Shown in pieces: positions 1 through 5,169 of a stretch of DNA of 5,169 bases. The stretch's first letter is position 1, and each line of letters opens with the position of its first letter. The notes below the pieces were generated by a model that was given only the letters and a program-made list of their open reading frames with translations, was not told the DNA's origin and did no database searches. The stretch lies in contig CAYGKP010000179.1 of NCBI GenBank assembly GCA_964350605.1, positions 1 to 5,169 on the forward strand. The letters are read 5' to 3'. Origin of the DNA: CAYGKP01 sp964350605 (GTDB lineage Bacteria > Bacteroidota > Bacteroidia > Cytophagales > JAAEPT01). The position numbers and the translations under genes are program-made.

Positions 1-539
1 CCACCACAGAGCCAGTCGGACCGCATCTTGGCAAGGCCGGAAAAGACATAGACCACTGCCACCTGAAAGCAAATCAGCCACAGCCACCAGCGCGGAAAGG
101 CACCCATCCGGATCGAAGGATTTCGCGCCGCGTCGGCGGAACCCGCCCGGTGCAGGGGCAGGAACATCATAAAGAACGAGAAGAGGAGCTGGAGGTAGAG
201 GTTGTGCTGGAACAGGGTGGTGTCCAGCAAAAACAGCCAAGTGGTCGAGAAGAACGAGACGACCGTCATCACCCGATAGAACAGGCCGATGGCGACAAAG
301 AAGGCACTGGCCAGGCAAATGACCATCAGAAGTATGGTCATCGAGTGGCCGGGGTGGGGCACCCAGGTCGCGAAGGGGTACTTGAAATGGAAGCCCTCGG
401 AGGCGTACAGATCGCCATGAAACTGGATCATGGCAGTCATTTCCCAGATCAGGAAAACGCCCATGGCAAAACGCCACAGGACGAGCGACGCAGGGTCGAT
501 CGGCTCAAGAAAACGTTGCTGCCAGCTTCTGGGAATCAC
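1..539 (-). CDS. HTTM / vitamin K-dependent gamma-carboxylase-like membrane protein (N-terminal 179 residues, truncated by window edge)
   Basis: I translated this frame by hand: it is open from a GTG at 537-539 to the left edge, so the C-terminal part is missing. The start VIPRSWQQRFLEPIDPASL resembles the short amphipathic N-terminus of HTTM proteins, which commonly have a 'P(I/V)D..(S/P)L..FR' segment before the first helix. Hydrophobic helices fall at about residues 19-38, 67-87, 91-105, 114-129 and 151-170. Two family landmarks are visible: LDTTLFQHNLYLQLLFSF at 105-122, which matches the carboxylase region around its conserved NH (H112 here), and YVFSGLAKMRSDWL at 164-177, which matches the human segment around active-site base Lys218 (K171 here). 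The family includes the animal gamma-glutamyl carboxylase; most bacterial members have unknown substrates. The gene starts 31 bp after the mltD stop and is probably the last visible member of the tatA operon. GTG is inferred because the only nearby ATG (462-464) would delete the conserved N-terminus and part of helix 1. Family confidence is high, function uncertain. Confidence 0.85.
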   Translation of the reverse strand, partial: MIPRSWQQRFLEPIDPASLVLWRFAMGVFLIWEMTAMIQFHGDLYASEGFHFKYPFATWVPHPGHSMTILLMVICLASAFFVAIGLFYRVMTVVSFFSTTWLFLLDTTLFQHNLYLQLLFSFFMMFLPLHRAGSADAARNPSIRMGAFPRWWLWLICFQVAVVYVFSGLAKMRSDWLCG

Positions 540-570
540 CGGTTGGCAGCAGTGGAAAAAGAAGGGAGCC

Positions 571-1944
571 CTACCCGAGCTTGAGGACCTGACCTGGCTT
601 CAGGTTGTTGTCCTTCAAGCCGTTGAGCTGTTTGAGGCGCTCGACAGTCATGCCTTTGTAGCGCTGAGAAATACCCCAAAGGGTATCGCCGGGCTGTACG
701 GTGTGAGTATTGGACGAAGGAATCGCCTGGCCAGTGGGGTTGGGCTTGCTGGTGTTCGAGGCCGTCGTGGTTTTGGGTGTGTAGGCACTAGGCTTGGTAT
801 AGATCACCAGTGTCTGGCCAATGCGAATCATGTCGCCCGAAAGGCCGTTCCAAGCTCGCAAGTCCGAGACCCGAACGCCGTAGCGTCCGGCAATCGAGCC
901 AAGCACGTCACCGCTGCGCACCCGGTAGACCAAGCGGTCCTTGCCGGAGGTCGTGGTGCCCGAAGCCACCGCTGTGCGGTCATAGCTCAAGGTTTCCGAA
1001 CCTTTTTGTTTGGCCGAGTCGAGGATGGCCACACGGCGGGTGTCAAACGCCTCGCGGTGTTGGGCGGGCAGTCGAAGCACAAATTCGTTCCAGTGCTCGG
1101 GTACGGCACCTTGCTTGATCTGCGGGTTGAGGAGCATCATGTGGTCCTTGCAAACGCCCAGTTGCTCGCAGAGCACATCGAGGTTGACGTATTGGTTGAC
1201 CACGAGCGTGTCGTAAGCCAAGGGGTGCATCACTTCTTTGTCGTCGACAAAAAGGTTGTGCTCCTCGGCGTAGTTCATTGTGTAGACTGCACCCACAAAG
1301 AGCGGTACATAGTTGCGCGTTTCGCGGGGCAGGTAGTCGTAGATCTCCCAGAAGGTTTCCTTGTAGCCCGAGCGCTTGATGGCGCGGCGCACGTTGCCCG
1401 GTCCACAGTTGTAAGAGGCGAGCGCAAGCTGCCAATCACCGAACATGCCGTAAAGCTGCTTGAGGTACTTGCAGGCCGCCTCGGTGGACGCTTCAATATC
1501 CATCCGTTGGTCGATGTAATAATCCTGACGAAGACCGAACATGCGGCCTGTAGCGGGCATGAATTGCCAGAGGCCCATCGCACCAGCATGCGACTTCGCG
1601 GTGGGGTCCAGACCCGATTCGACGATCGAGAGGTACTTGAGTTCTTCGGGCAGGCCGTACTCAGCCAAATACTTCTCGAAAATCGGGAAGTACATCTTTT
1701 GACGCTTGAGCATGCGGCGCGAGAAGCCCCGCTGGCGCATGGTAAAATGGTCGATGTAATGGCGGGTTTCCTTGTTAAAGGGCAAGGAGACACGGGTTTT
1801 TGCGTCAAGCACAGCCAGTCGCTGGGCGATCACACTATCTGCTTCATCGGGCGTAAAGTCGATTTTGCTCGACTGTGCCAGACTAACCGAGGAGAGGCCC
1901 AGACCCAAAAGAATCGACAGGCAAAAGGAAAATACACACTTCAT
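571..1944 (-). CDS. mltD: MltD-like membrane-associated/periplasmic lytic transglycosylase with C-terminal LysM domains
   Basis: This protein should cleave the MurNAc-GlcNAc glycosidic bond of peptidoglycan in the periplasm, releasing 1,6-anhydro-MurNAc ends (GH23, SLT family 1D). Numbering from the ATG at 1942-1944 (457 aa), residues 1-24 form a signal peptide ending SLA before QSS. The SLT domain spans about 92-205: IVESGLDP with catalytic E109, GLWQFMPATG at 124-133, ASYNCGPGN at 176-184, and LPRETRNYVP at 205-214. A degenerate LysM-like segment follows at about 245-293 (ending LNPQ...FVLRLP). Two good LysM repeats follow: YRVRSGDVLGSI... at about 339-382 and HTVQPGDTLWGI... at about 413-456, joined by a Thr/Ser/Asn/Pro-rich linker. 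LysM binds GlcNAc-containing glycan. An in-frame GTG at 1957-1959 would add MLQVK and leave 5 bp after the gatA stop; I prefer the ATG because MKCVFSFCLS starts a typical signal peptide. Length and architecture are normal for Bacteroidota MltD; no catalytic motif is missing. Confidence 0.93.
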   Translation of the reverse strand: MKCVFSFCLSILLGLGLSSVSLAQSSKIDFTPDEADSVIAQRLAVLDAKTRVSLPFNKETRHYIDHFTMRQRGFSRRMLKRQKMYFPIFEKYLAEYGLPEELKYLSIVESGLDPTAKSHAGAMGLWQFMPATGRMFGLRQDYYIDQRMDIEASTEAACKYLKQLYGMFGDWQLALASYNCGPGNVRRAIKRSGYKETFWEIYDYLPRETRNYVPLFVGAVYTMNYAEEHNLFVDDKEVMHPLAYDTLVVNQYVNLDVLCEQLGVCKDHMMLLNPQIKQGAVPEHWNEFVLRLPAQHREAFDTRRVAILDSAKQKGSETLSYDRTAVASGTTTSGKDRLVYRVRSGDVLGSIAGRYGVRVSDLRAWNGLSGDMIRIGQTLVIYTKPSAYTPKTTTASNTSKPNPTGQAIPSSNTHTVQPGDTLWGISQRYKGMTVERLKQLNGLKDNNLKPGQVLKLG

Positions 1945-1964
1945 CTTCACTTGTAACACACCGA

Positions 1965-3413
1965 TTAAACGGTCAGTTCCTGGCTGAAAGTACGCAAACG
2001 ACGCGAGACGCTCAACAATTGACTTTCACTAAAGGCTGGGCCCAGCAATTGTAAACCAATCGGCAGCCCCGAATTGTCCAATCCCCAGGGCATCGAAAGA
2101 CCCGGAATGCCCGCCAAGTTGGCTTGCACGGTGAACAGGTCGGTGAGGTATTCGGCCAGGGGATCTTCGTCCTCCGCGGGGGTGGAATCCAAAGCAAATG
2201 CAGTGGTCGCAGCGGTGGGCAGCAAGAGGAAATCGAAGCGGTCGAACAGCTCGACCGTGGCTTGCTGAATCAGCCGGCGGACCTTTTGGGCTTTGCCGTA
2301 GTAGGCATCAAAATACCCGGCACTCAGCACAAAGGTGCCGAGCATGATGCGTCGTTGCACTTCGGCACCAAAGCCCTCGGAGCGCGAGGCTTTATAGAGC
2401 GATGAAACATCGATGGCTTTTTCGCTGCGGTGGCCGTAGCGCACCCCATCGTACCGCGAGAGGTTCGAGGAGGCTTCGGCCGCCGTTAGGATGTAGTAGG
2501 TAGGCAGCGTGGCTTCCAGCAGGGGAAACTCATAGACCTCGACCGAATGGCCGTCGGCTTTCACTTTCTCGATGGCATCCAGGTAGGCCGCATGGACTTC
2601 CGGCTGCATGCCTTTCCCATCGACCGCGCGTTTCAGGACGCCCACCCGCAAGGGCTGGCCAATCTCTGAAGCCGTGGTGTAACTGGGCACTGGTTGCTGC
2701 GAGACGGTGCTGTCGTACTCATCGGCACCAGCAATGACTTCCAGCACAGCGGCCACGTCTTCGGGGTGGTGGGCAAACACCCCAATCGAATCGAACGAAG
2801 AGGCATAGGCGATCAACCCGTAGCGCGAAATGCGGCCATAGGTCGGTTTGAGGCCATACACCCCACAAAAACTGGCAGGCAACCGCACCGAACCGCCCGT
2901 ATCCGAGCCGAGCGAGACCTGGCACATGCCCGCTTGCACACCGACAGCCGAGGCCCCCGACGAGCCGCCCGGCACCCGCGAGGGATCCGCGGCGTTGCGC
3001 GTGGGTCCGAAAGAAGAATGTTTGTTCGAGCTGCCCATGGCAAACTCGTCGCAGTTCTGGCGACCGATCACGATGGCATCCGCGGCCAACAGCCGCTCCA
3101 CCGCCGTTGCATTGAACTGAGACTCGAAGCCATCGAGCATCTGACTGGCGGCCTGCAAGCCATGATCCTTGTGACAGATCACGTCTTTCAACCCCACAAT
3201 CAACCCGGCCAGCGAACCCGCTGTGCCTGCCTCGATCTTCGCCTGCACCTCAGCGGCACACGCTCGTGCCTCCGCTGCGTAGACTTCCAAGAAAACGTTC
3301 AGTTCGCCATTGCGGGCCTCGATGGCCGACAAATGCGCCTCCAGGACGGCCGCGACCGTCGTCTTGCCCGCCCGAAGTGCCGCTTGCAGTTCGGAAAGAC
3401 TGGGACGATTCAC
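1965..3413 (-). CDS. gatA: Asp-tRNA(Asn)/Glu-tRNA(Gln) amidotransferase subunit A (GatA)
   Basis: GatA is the glutaminase subunit of GatCAB. It hydrolyses glutamine and feeds ammonia to GatB, which converts misacylated Glu-tRNA(Gln) (or Asp-tRNA(Asn)) into Gln- or Asn-tRNA in the cytoplasm. The 482-aa product has the usual length and the amidase-signature fold. The Ser-cisSer-Lys triad is visible: K76 in VGLKDVIC, cis-Ser S151 in VPGGSSGAS (148-155), and nucleophile S175 in GSDTGGSVRLP (169-179). Each is exactly three residues earlier than K79/S154/S178 of Staphylococcus aureus GatA, which supports the assignment and rules out a gross indel. KPTYGRISRYGLIAYASSFD (189-208) and GLPIGLQLLGP near the C-terminus are GatA hallmarks rather than general amidase ones. 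The start is GTG (3411-3413), only 2 bp after the tatA stop, so translation is probably coupled. An oddity is Ala at 154, where family members nearly always have Gly (GGSSGGS). gatB and gatC are not in the window. Confidence 0.97.
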   Translation of the reverse strand: MNRPSLSELQAALRAGKTTVAAVLEAHLSAIEARNGELNVFLEVYAAEARACAAEVQAKIEAGTAGSLAGLIVGLKDVICHKDHGLQAASQMLDGFESQFNATAVERLLAADAIVIGRQNCDEFAMGSSNKHSSFGPTRNAADPSRVPGGSSGASAVGVQAGMCQVSLGSDTGGSVRLPASFCGVYGLKPTYGRISRYGLIAYASSFDSIGVFAHHPEDVAAVLEVIAGADEYDSTVSQQPVPSYTTASEIGQPLRVGVLKRAVDGKGMQPEVHAAYLDAIEKVKADGHSVEVYEFPLLEATLPTYYILTAAEASSNLSRYDGVRYGHRSEKAIDVSSLYKASRSEGFGAEVQRRIMLGTFVLSAGYFDAYYGKAQKVRRLIQQATVELFDRFDFLLLPTAATTAFALDSTPAEDEDPLAEYLTDLFTVQANLAGIPGLSMPWGLDNSGLPIGLQLLGPAFSESQLLSVSRRLRTFSQELTV

Positions 3414-3415
3414 CC

Positions 3416-3679
3416 CTAGCTGTTCGATTCGCCCGACGAGGGGGCCTTCTGTTCCGCGGTGCCTTGCGGCGGCGCCTGATTCTTAGCACGTGGCTCATCC
3501 TCGATTTCACGGCGCACGTCTTTCGAGGCGTCCTTGAACTCGCGAATCCCACGACCGAGCCCGCGCGCCAACTCGGGAATTTTCTTTGCGCCGAACAGCA
3601 AAATGACCACCAGGAGAATCAAAAAGATTTCCCAGCCACCCAGATTGCCTAGAAATACCAATGGAGATAGGCTTGCCAT
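3416..3679 (-). CDS. tatA: Sec-independent protein translocase subunit TatA/TatE
   Basis: TatA oligomerises in the inner membrane to form the passage through which TatC (with TatB where present) exports folded twin-arginine proteins. The 87-aa product has the canonical order. A short periplasmic N-terminus leads into GNLGGWEIFLILLVVILLFG (11-30), one membrane helix with the conserved Glu at residue 17. The Phe-Gly hinge (29-30) follows, then the basic amphipathic helix AKKIPELARGLGRGIREFKD (31-50), and a charged, Pro/Ser/Gln-rich, probably disordered tail. The frame is open further upstream and could give a 123-aa protein from 3787. I chose the ATG at 3677-3679 because the TatA domain begins right after it and because the predicted promoter (-7 box at 3719-3726) would start transcription downstream of the longer candidate. 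It is the first gene of the tatA-gatA-mltD-HTTM cluster. No tatC is visible. TatA versus TatB is settled by the short length and the FGAKKIPEL motif. Confidence 0.96.
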   Translation of the reverse strand: MASLSPLVFLGNLGGWEIFLILLVVILLFGAKKIPELARGLGRGIREFKDASKDVRREIEDEPRAKNQAPPQGTAEQKAPSSGESNS

Positions 3680-3718
3680 GAGGCGAAGAGGGCTTGCGCC
3701 CCCGATTAGATTGAAGGG

Positions 3719-3749
3719 CAAAGGTAACAAACTATGACGCCCAGTGAAA
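3719..3749 (-). promoter_or_regulatory. Bacteroidota-type sigma-ABfr promoter for the tatA operon
   Basis: Read on the minus strand, TACCTTTG at 3726-3719 is an exact match to the Bacteroidota -7 consensus TAnnTTTG. Nineteen bases upstream, TTTC at 3749-3746 matches the -33 box TTTG at three of four positions. The 19-bp spacing is what the primary sigma factor of this phylum prefers. Transcription would begin near 3712, leaving a leader of about 33 nt before the tatA ATG at 3679. Reading the rest of the minus strand by eye I found no other exact TAnnTTTG, so this box is unlikely to be background. It implies that tatA, gatA, mltD and the HTTM gene can be transcribed independently of envC. Confidence 0.7.
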
Positions 3750-3798
3750 GGCTCGCACCAATCGGCGCAAAAACGAAAACCAGGCAACGAAGGTGGCT

Positions 3799-3906
3799 AG
3801 GTAGGGGCCCCGCCCGCAGCCACAGGCTGCGGGCGGGGGTCAGCCGCGGAACGCGGCTGACCCCCGCAGGGGCGAGCGAAGCGCGCCCCTGCGGGGCCCC
3901 GCACCT
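3799..3906. repeat. GC-rich cloverleaf palindrome: three long hairpin arms closed by an outer stem
   Basis: The stretch between the envC stop and the tatA promoter is almost entirely self-complementary. Arm A: 3808-3821 pairs with 3825-3838 (14 bp, loop ACA). Arm B: 3835-3848 can pair with 3852-3865 (14 bp, loop GAA), trimmed to 3839-3848/3852-3861 (10 bp) if its neighbours are formed. Arm C: 3862-3874 pairs with 3884-3896 (13 bp), then an A·G mismatch and GCGAAGC at 3876-3882, itself a 2-bp stem with GAA loop. Outer stem: 3804-3807 with 3897-3900 (GGGG/CCCC) and 3799-3802 with 3903-3906 (AGGT/ACCT), separated by A opposite GC. With arm B trimmed, all four helices abut without unpaired junction bases. 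There is no coding frame and no T-run directly after it. It resembles intergenic REP/MITE-like palindromes. A role as a 3' UTR stabiliser or envC transcription attenuator is possible. The fold is seen in the sequence; the function is inference. Confidence 0.85.
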
Positions 3907-3922
3907 CCAGTTGCCCTTCGAC

Positions 3923-5113
3923 TTATTTCGAGAGCCAGTGTTGGGGGTCGAGTTTTTGGTCGCCTTTCCAGATCTGGAATTCCAGTTCGGCGGTGCCGTC
4001 GGCGGTCATTACGCGGCCGAGGGCTTGGCCCGCGACGACTTTTTGGCCGGTGGTCACTTCGGTGGTTTTGAGTTTGGCGTATACGGTGTAGTAGTCCCCG
4101 TGGCCGACCATGACCACTTTGCCGAGGCCCGGGATGCTGGCGACGGTCGAGACCTCGCCGTCGAAGACTGCTTTGACAATCGAGTTCTCGTCGGTTTGTA
4201 GGCCCACGCCCAGGTTGTTGGTGTAGACCCCCGCGATAACCGGGTGGGGTTGGCGGCCGAATTTGCGCGAGACGATGCAGCGGCCGACCGGCCAGTTTAG
4301 GCGGCCTTTGTTGGCCGAGAACGAGTTGGAGAGGACGGCTTTTTCCTCGCGGTTGACCAGCGATTTGCTGGGGCTGGCGGCGCGTTCCTCGCGGATGATG
4401 TCGCGGATCAGCTTTTCGAGCTTGTCCATGTCCGCCTCGTAGCGGCGAATTTCTCCGCGCAATTCCGATTCGCGGCGCGAAAGGTCGCGGACCATCCGGT
4501 CGTGCTCGCCTTGAAGGCGTTCGAGTTCTTGGTTTTCGGTTTTTGCCTCGGTCAAAAGGCGCTTCTTTTTGGCGATGGCTTCTTTCAGGCTGGTTTCCTC
4601 GGCAGCCAGGGCGTCCATCACGGCTTTGATTTTCAGCACCTGTTCGCGGCGCAGGCGCGTGAGGTCGCCCAGGTATTTGATCCGCAGGCGCAGCTCGTGA
4701 AAACTCTCGGCGGAAAAGAGGAACGCCAGTTCGTTGTAGCTGTTGTTCAGCTTGCTGGCGTAGTAGATCATGTGCGCGTACTCGGTGCGCAGGCGTTCGA
4801 GGTCCAGTTGCATGGCTTGCACCACCACGTGGATGTCCTTGATGTCTTTGTCGGCGTATTCGACCTCGCGCTGGATCGAGCGAAGGTACTCCTGGCGCGA
4901 GGCCATTTGCGCACTGACCGCGCGGAGCTGGTCGAGCGAGGTGGTTTTCTGGGTCAGCGTTTTGTCCAGGATCTGGCGCGCGCTGGAGATCTTACGTTGT
5001 AGGGCGGCCTTTTCGGCTTCCAGCGACGAGCGGGATTTCTGGGCGTGGAGGCCTGGGCCACCGGCAAGCAGCAGGCCCAGCAAGAACAGAAGCCGAACGC
5101 TACTTGCGCTCAT
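3923..5113 (-). CDS. envC: EnvC-like murein hydrolase activator (coiled coil plus degenerate LytM domain)
   Basis: EnvC proteins sit in the periplasm and switch on N-acetylmuramoyl-L-alanine amidases that split septal peptidoglycan; FtsEX controls them in Proteobacteria. The 396-aa product begins with a signal peptide (1-24, ending LHA before QKS). A long charged coiled coil follows (about 27-120 and 150-245), interrupted by a segment at about 121-149 (NELAFLFSAESFHEL) typical of the family. The LytM/M23-like domain covers about 271-396 and lacks its zinc site. The usual HxGxD is NLGVG (N300, G304), the YAH histidine is K347, and the HLH motif is ELE (376-378). The protein therefore should not be an endopeptidase itself, as in E. 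coli EnvC. The ATG at 5111-5113 overlaps the preceding DUF4292 gene by 14 bp in another frame, indicating translational coupling. The LytM fold and missing ligands are seen; the activator role is inferred from the family, and its amidase partner is not in the window. Confidence 0.93.
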   Translation of the reverse strand: MSASSVRLLFLLGLLLAGGPGLHAQKSRSSLEAEKAALQRKISSARQILDKTLTQKTTSLDQLRAVSAQMASRQEYLRSIQREVEYADKDIKDIHVVVQAMQLDLERLRTEYAHMIYYASKLNNSYNELAFLFSAESFHELRLRIKYLGDLTRLRREQVLKIKAVMDALAAEETSLKEAIAKKKRLLTEAKTENQELERLQGEHDRMVRDLSRRESELRGEIRRYEADMDKLEKLIRDIIREERAASPSKSLVNREEKAVLSNSFSANKGRLNWPVGRCIVSRKFGRQPHPVIAGVYTNNLGVGLQTDENSIVKAVFDGEVSTVASIPGLGKVVMVGHGDYYTVYAKLKTTEVTTGQKVVAGQALGRVMTADGTAELEFQIWKGDQKLDPQHWLSK

Positions 5114-5169
5114 AGCCGTCGGGGACGGTGAACGGAAAGCCGGGTGCTTCGGTGGACAGTTCGACTTTC
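5100..5169 (-). CDS. C-terminal end of a probable DUF4292 family (lipo)protein
   Basis: Only the last 22 codons and the TAG stop (5100-5102) are present. The readable frame starts with the codon whose first base is 5168 and gives KVELSTEAPGFPFTVPDGYE followed by RK. The ending 'FPF.(V/I)P.GYERK' is the pattern I know from the C-termini of Bacteroidota DUF4292 proteins, which are commonly encoded directly upstream of the EnvC/M23 gene, often as predicted outer-membrane lipoproteins of unknown function. The stop lies 14 bp inside the envC reading frame, so the two genes overlap and are almost certainly one transcription unit. With so little sequence, the family assignment rests mainly on gene order plus this short ending; the presence of a real coding 3' end is better supported than the family name. 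Confidence 0.65.
   Translation of the reverse strand, partial: KVELSTEAPGFPFTVPDGYERK

Noticed and set aside
150..584. A 144-residue plus-strand frame rich in Glu, Gln, His and Gly
   Set aside because: It is antisense to the HTTM coding frame, whose minus-strand translation shows conserved hydrophobic helices and family motifs.
430..1956. A 508-residue open frame on the plus strand opposite mltD
   Set aside because: It is the antisense of a gene with unmistakable SLT and LysM motifs; its translation shows no domain and it starts inside the antisense of the HTTM gene.
2694..3419. A 241-residue plus-strand frame opposite gatA
   Set aside because: His/Arg/Gly-rich low-complexity translation with no motif, fully overlapped by a clear GatA.
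3680..3787. An N-terminal extension of TatA (36 extra residues)
   Set aside because: The TatA domain begins immediately after the inner ATG, the extension has no export or membrane logic, and the promoter lies within it.
3808..3896. A CRISPR array or tandem repeat
   Set aside because: The three palindromes differ in sequence and are directly abutting, with no constant repeat and no spacers.
3799..3906. A tRNA or tmRNA gene, because of the cloverleaf shape
   Set aside because: Arms are far too long, loops are three bases, and there is no T-loop sequence, anticodon loop or CCA end.
3799..3906. A simple rho-independent terminator for envC
   Set aside because: No run of T follows directly on the minus strand; the first T-rich stretch (3780-3765) is about 19 bases beyond the element. 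Three arms and an outer stem exceed what a terminator needs. Some termination effect remains possible.
3734..4201. A plus-strand frame running through the palindrome into the antisense of envC
   Set aside because: It is created by the GC-rich repeat and the antisense of the LytM domain; no recognisable protein features.

Overview
The window looks like a piece of a Bacteroidota chromosome with fairly high G+C. Four things point there. The gene order DUF4292 protein - EnvC-type LytM protein - TatA - GatA - LysM lytic transglycosylase is one I associate with that phylum. The transglycosylase carries the SYNCGPGN form of its motif. The one clear promoter matches the Bacteroidota TAnnTTTG -7 box. 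No convincing Shine-Dalgarno sequence precedes the starts. I cannot name a genus; a GC-rich lineage is an inference from composition only.

Every gene lies on the minus strand, so the window reads from right to left. At 5100-5169 are the last 22 codons of a probable DUF4292 lipoprotein. Its stop codon lies inside the start of the next gene, a non-catalytic EnvC-like murein hydrolase activator (3923-5113). A 243-bp intergenic region (3680-3922) follows. It holds a striking GC-rich palindromic element (3799-3906) that can fold into a four-way junction with three long arms, and then a Bacteroidota-type promoter (3719-3749). From that promoter a tight cluster runs tatA (3416-3679), gatA (1965-3413), an MltD-like lytic transglycosylase (571-1944 or 571-1959), and the start of an HTTM/vitamin K-dependent gamma-carboxylase-like membrane protein that leaves the window at its left edge (1-539).

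Functionally the window mixes cell-envelope maintenance with housekeeping. EnvC would activate peptidoglycan amidases, MltD would cleave glycan strands in the periplasm, and TatA would form the Tat export channel. GatA is the amidase subunit of the Glu-tRNA(Gln)/Asp-tRNA(Asn) amidotransferase and has no obvious link to the envelope genes beyond co-transcription. The HTTM protein is the least understood gene; its retained lysine makes an enzymatic role plausible.

The most unusual feature is the 108-bp cloverleaf palindrome between envC and tatA. All three arms end in three-base loops, its junction can have no unpaired bases, and one arm tip is the GCGAAGC mini-hairpin sequence. It looks like a REP/MITE-like repeat or a structured 3' UTR/processing element. 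Its copy number in the genome is the decisive unknown.
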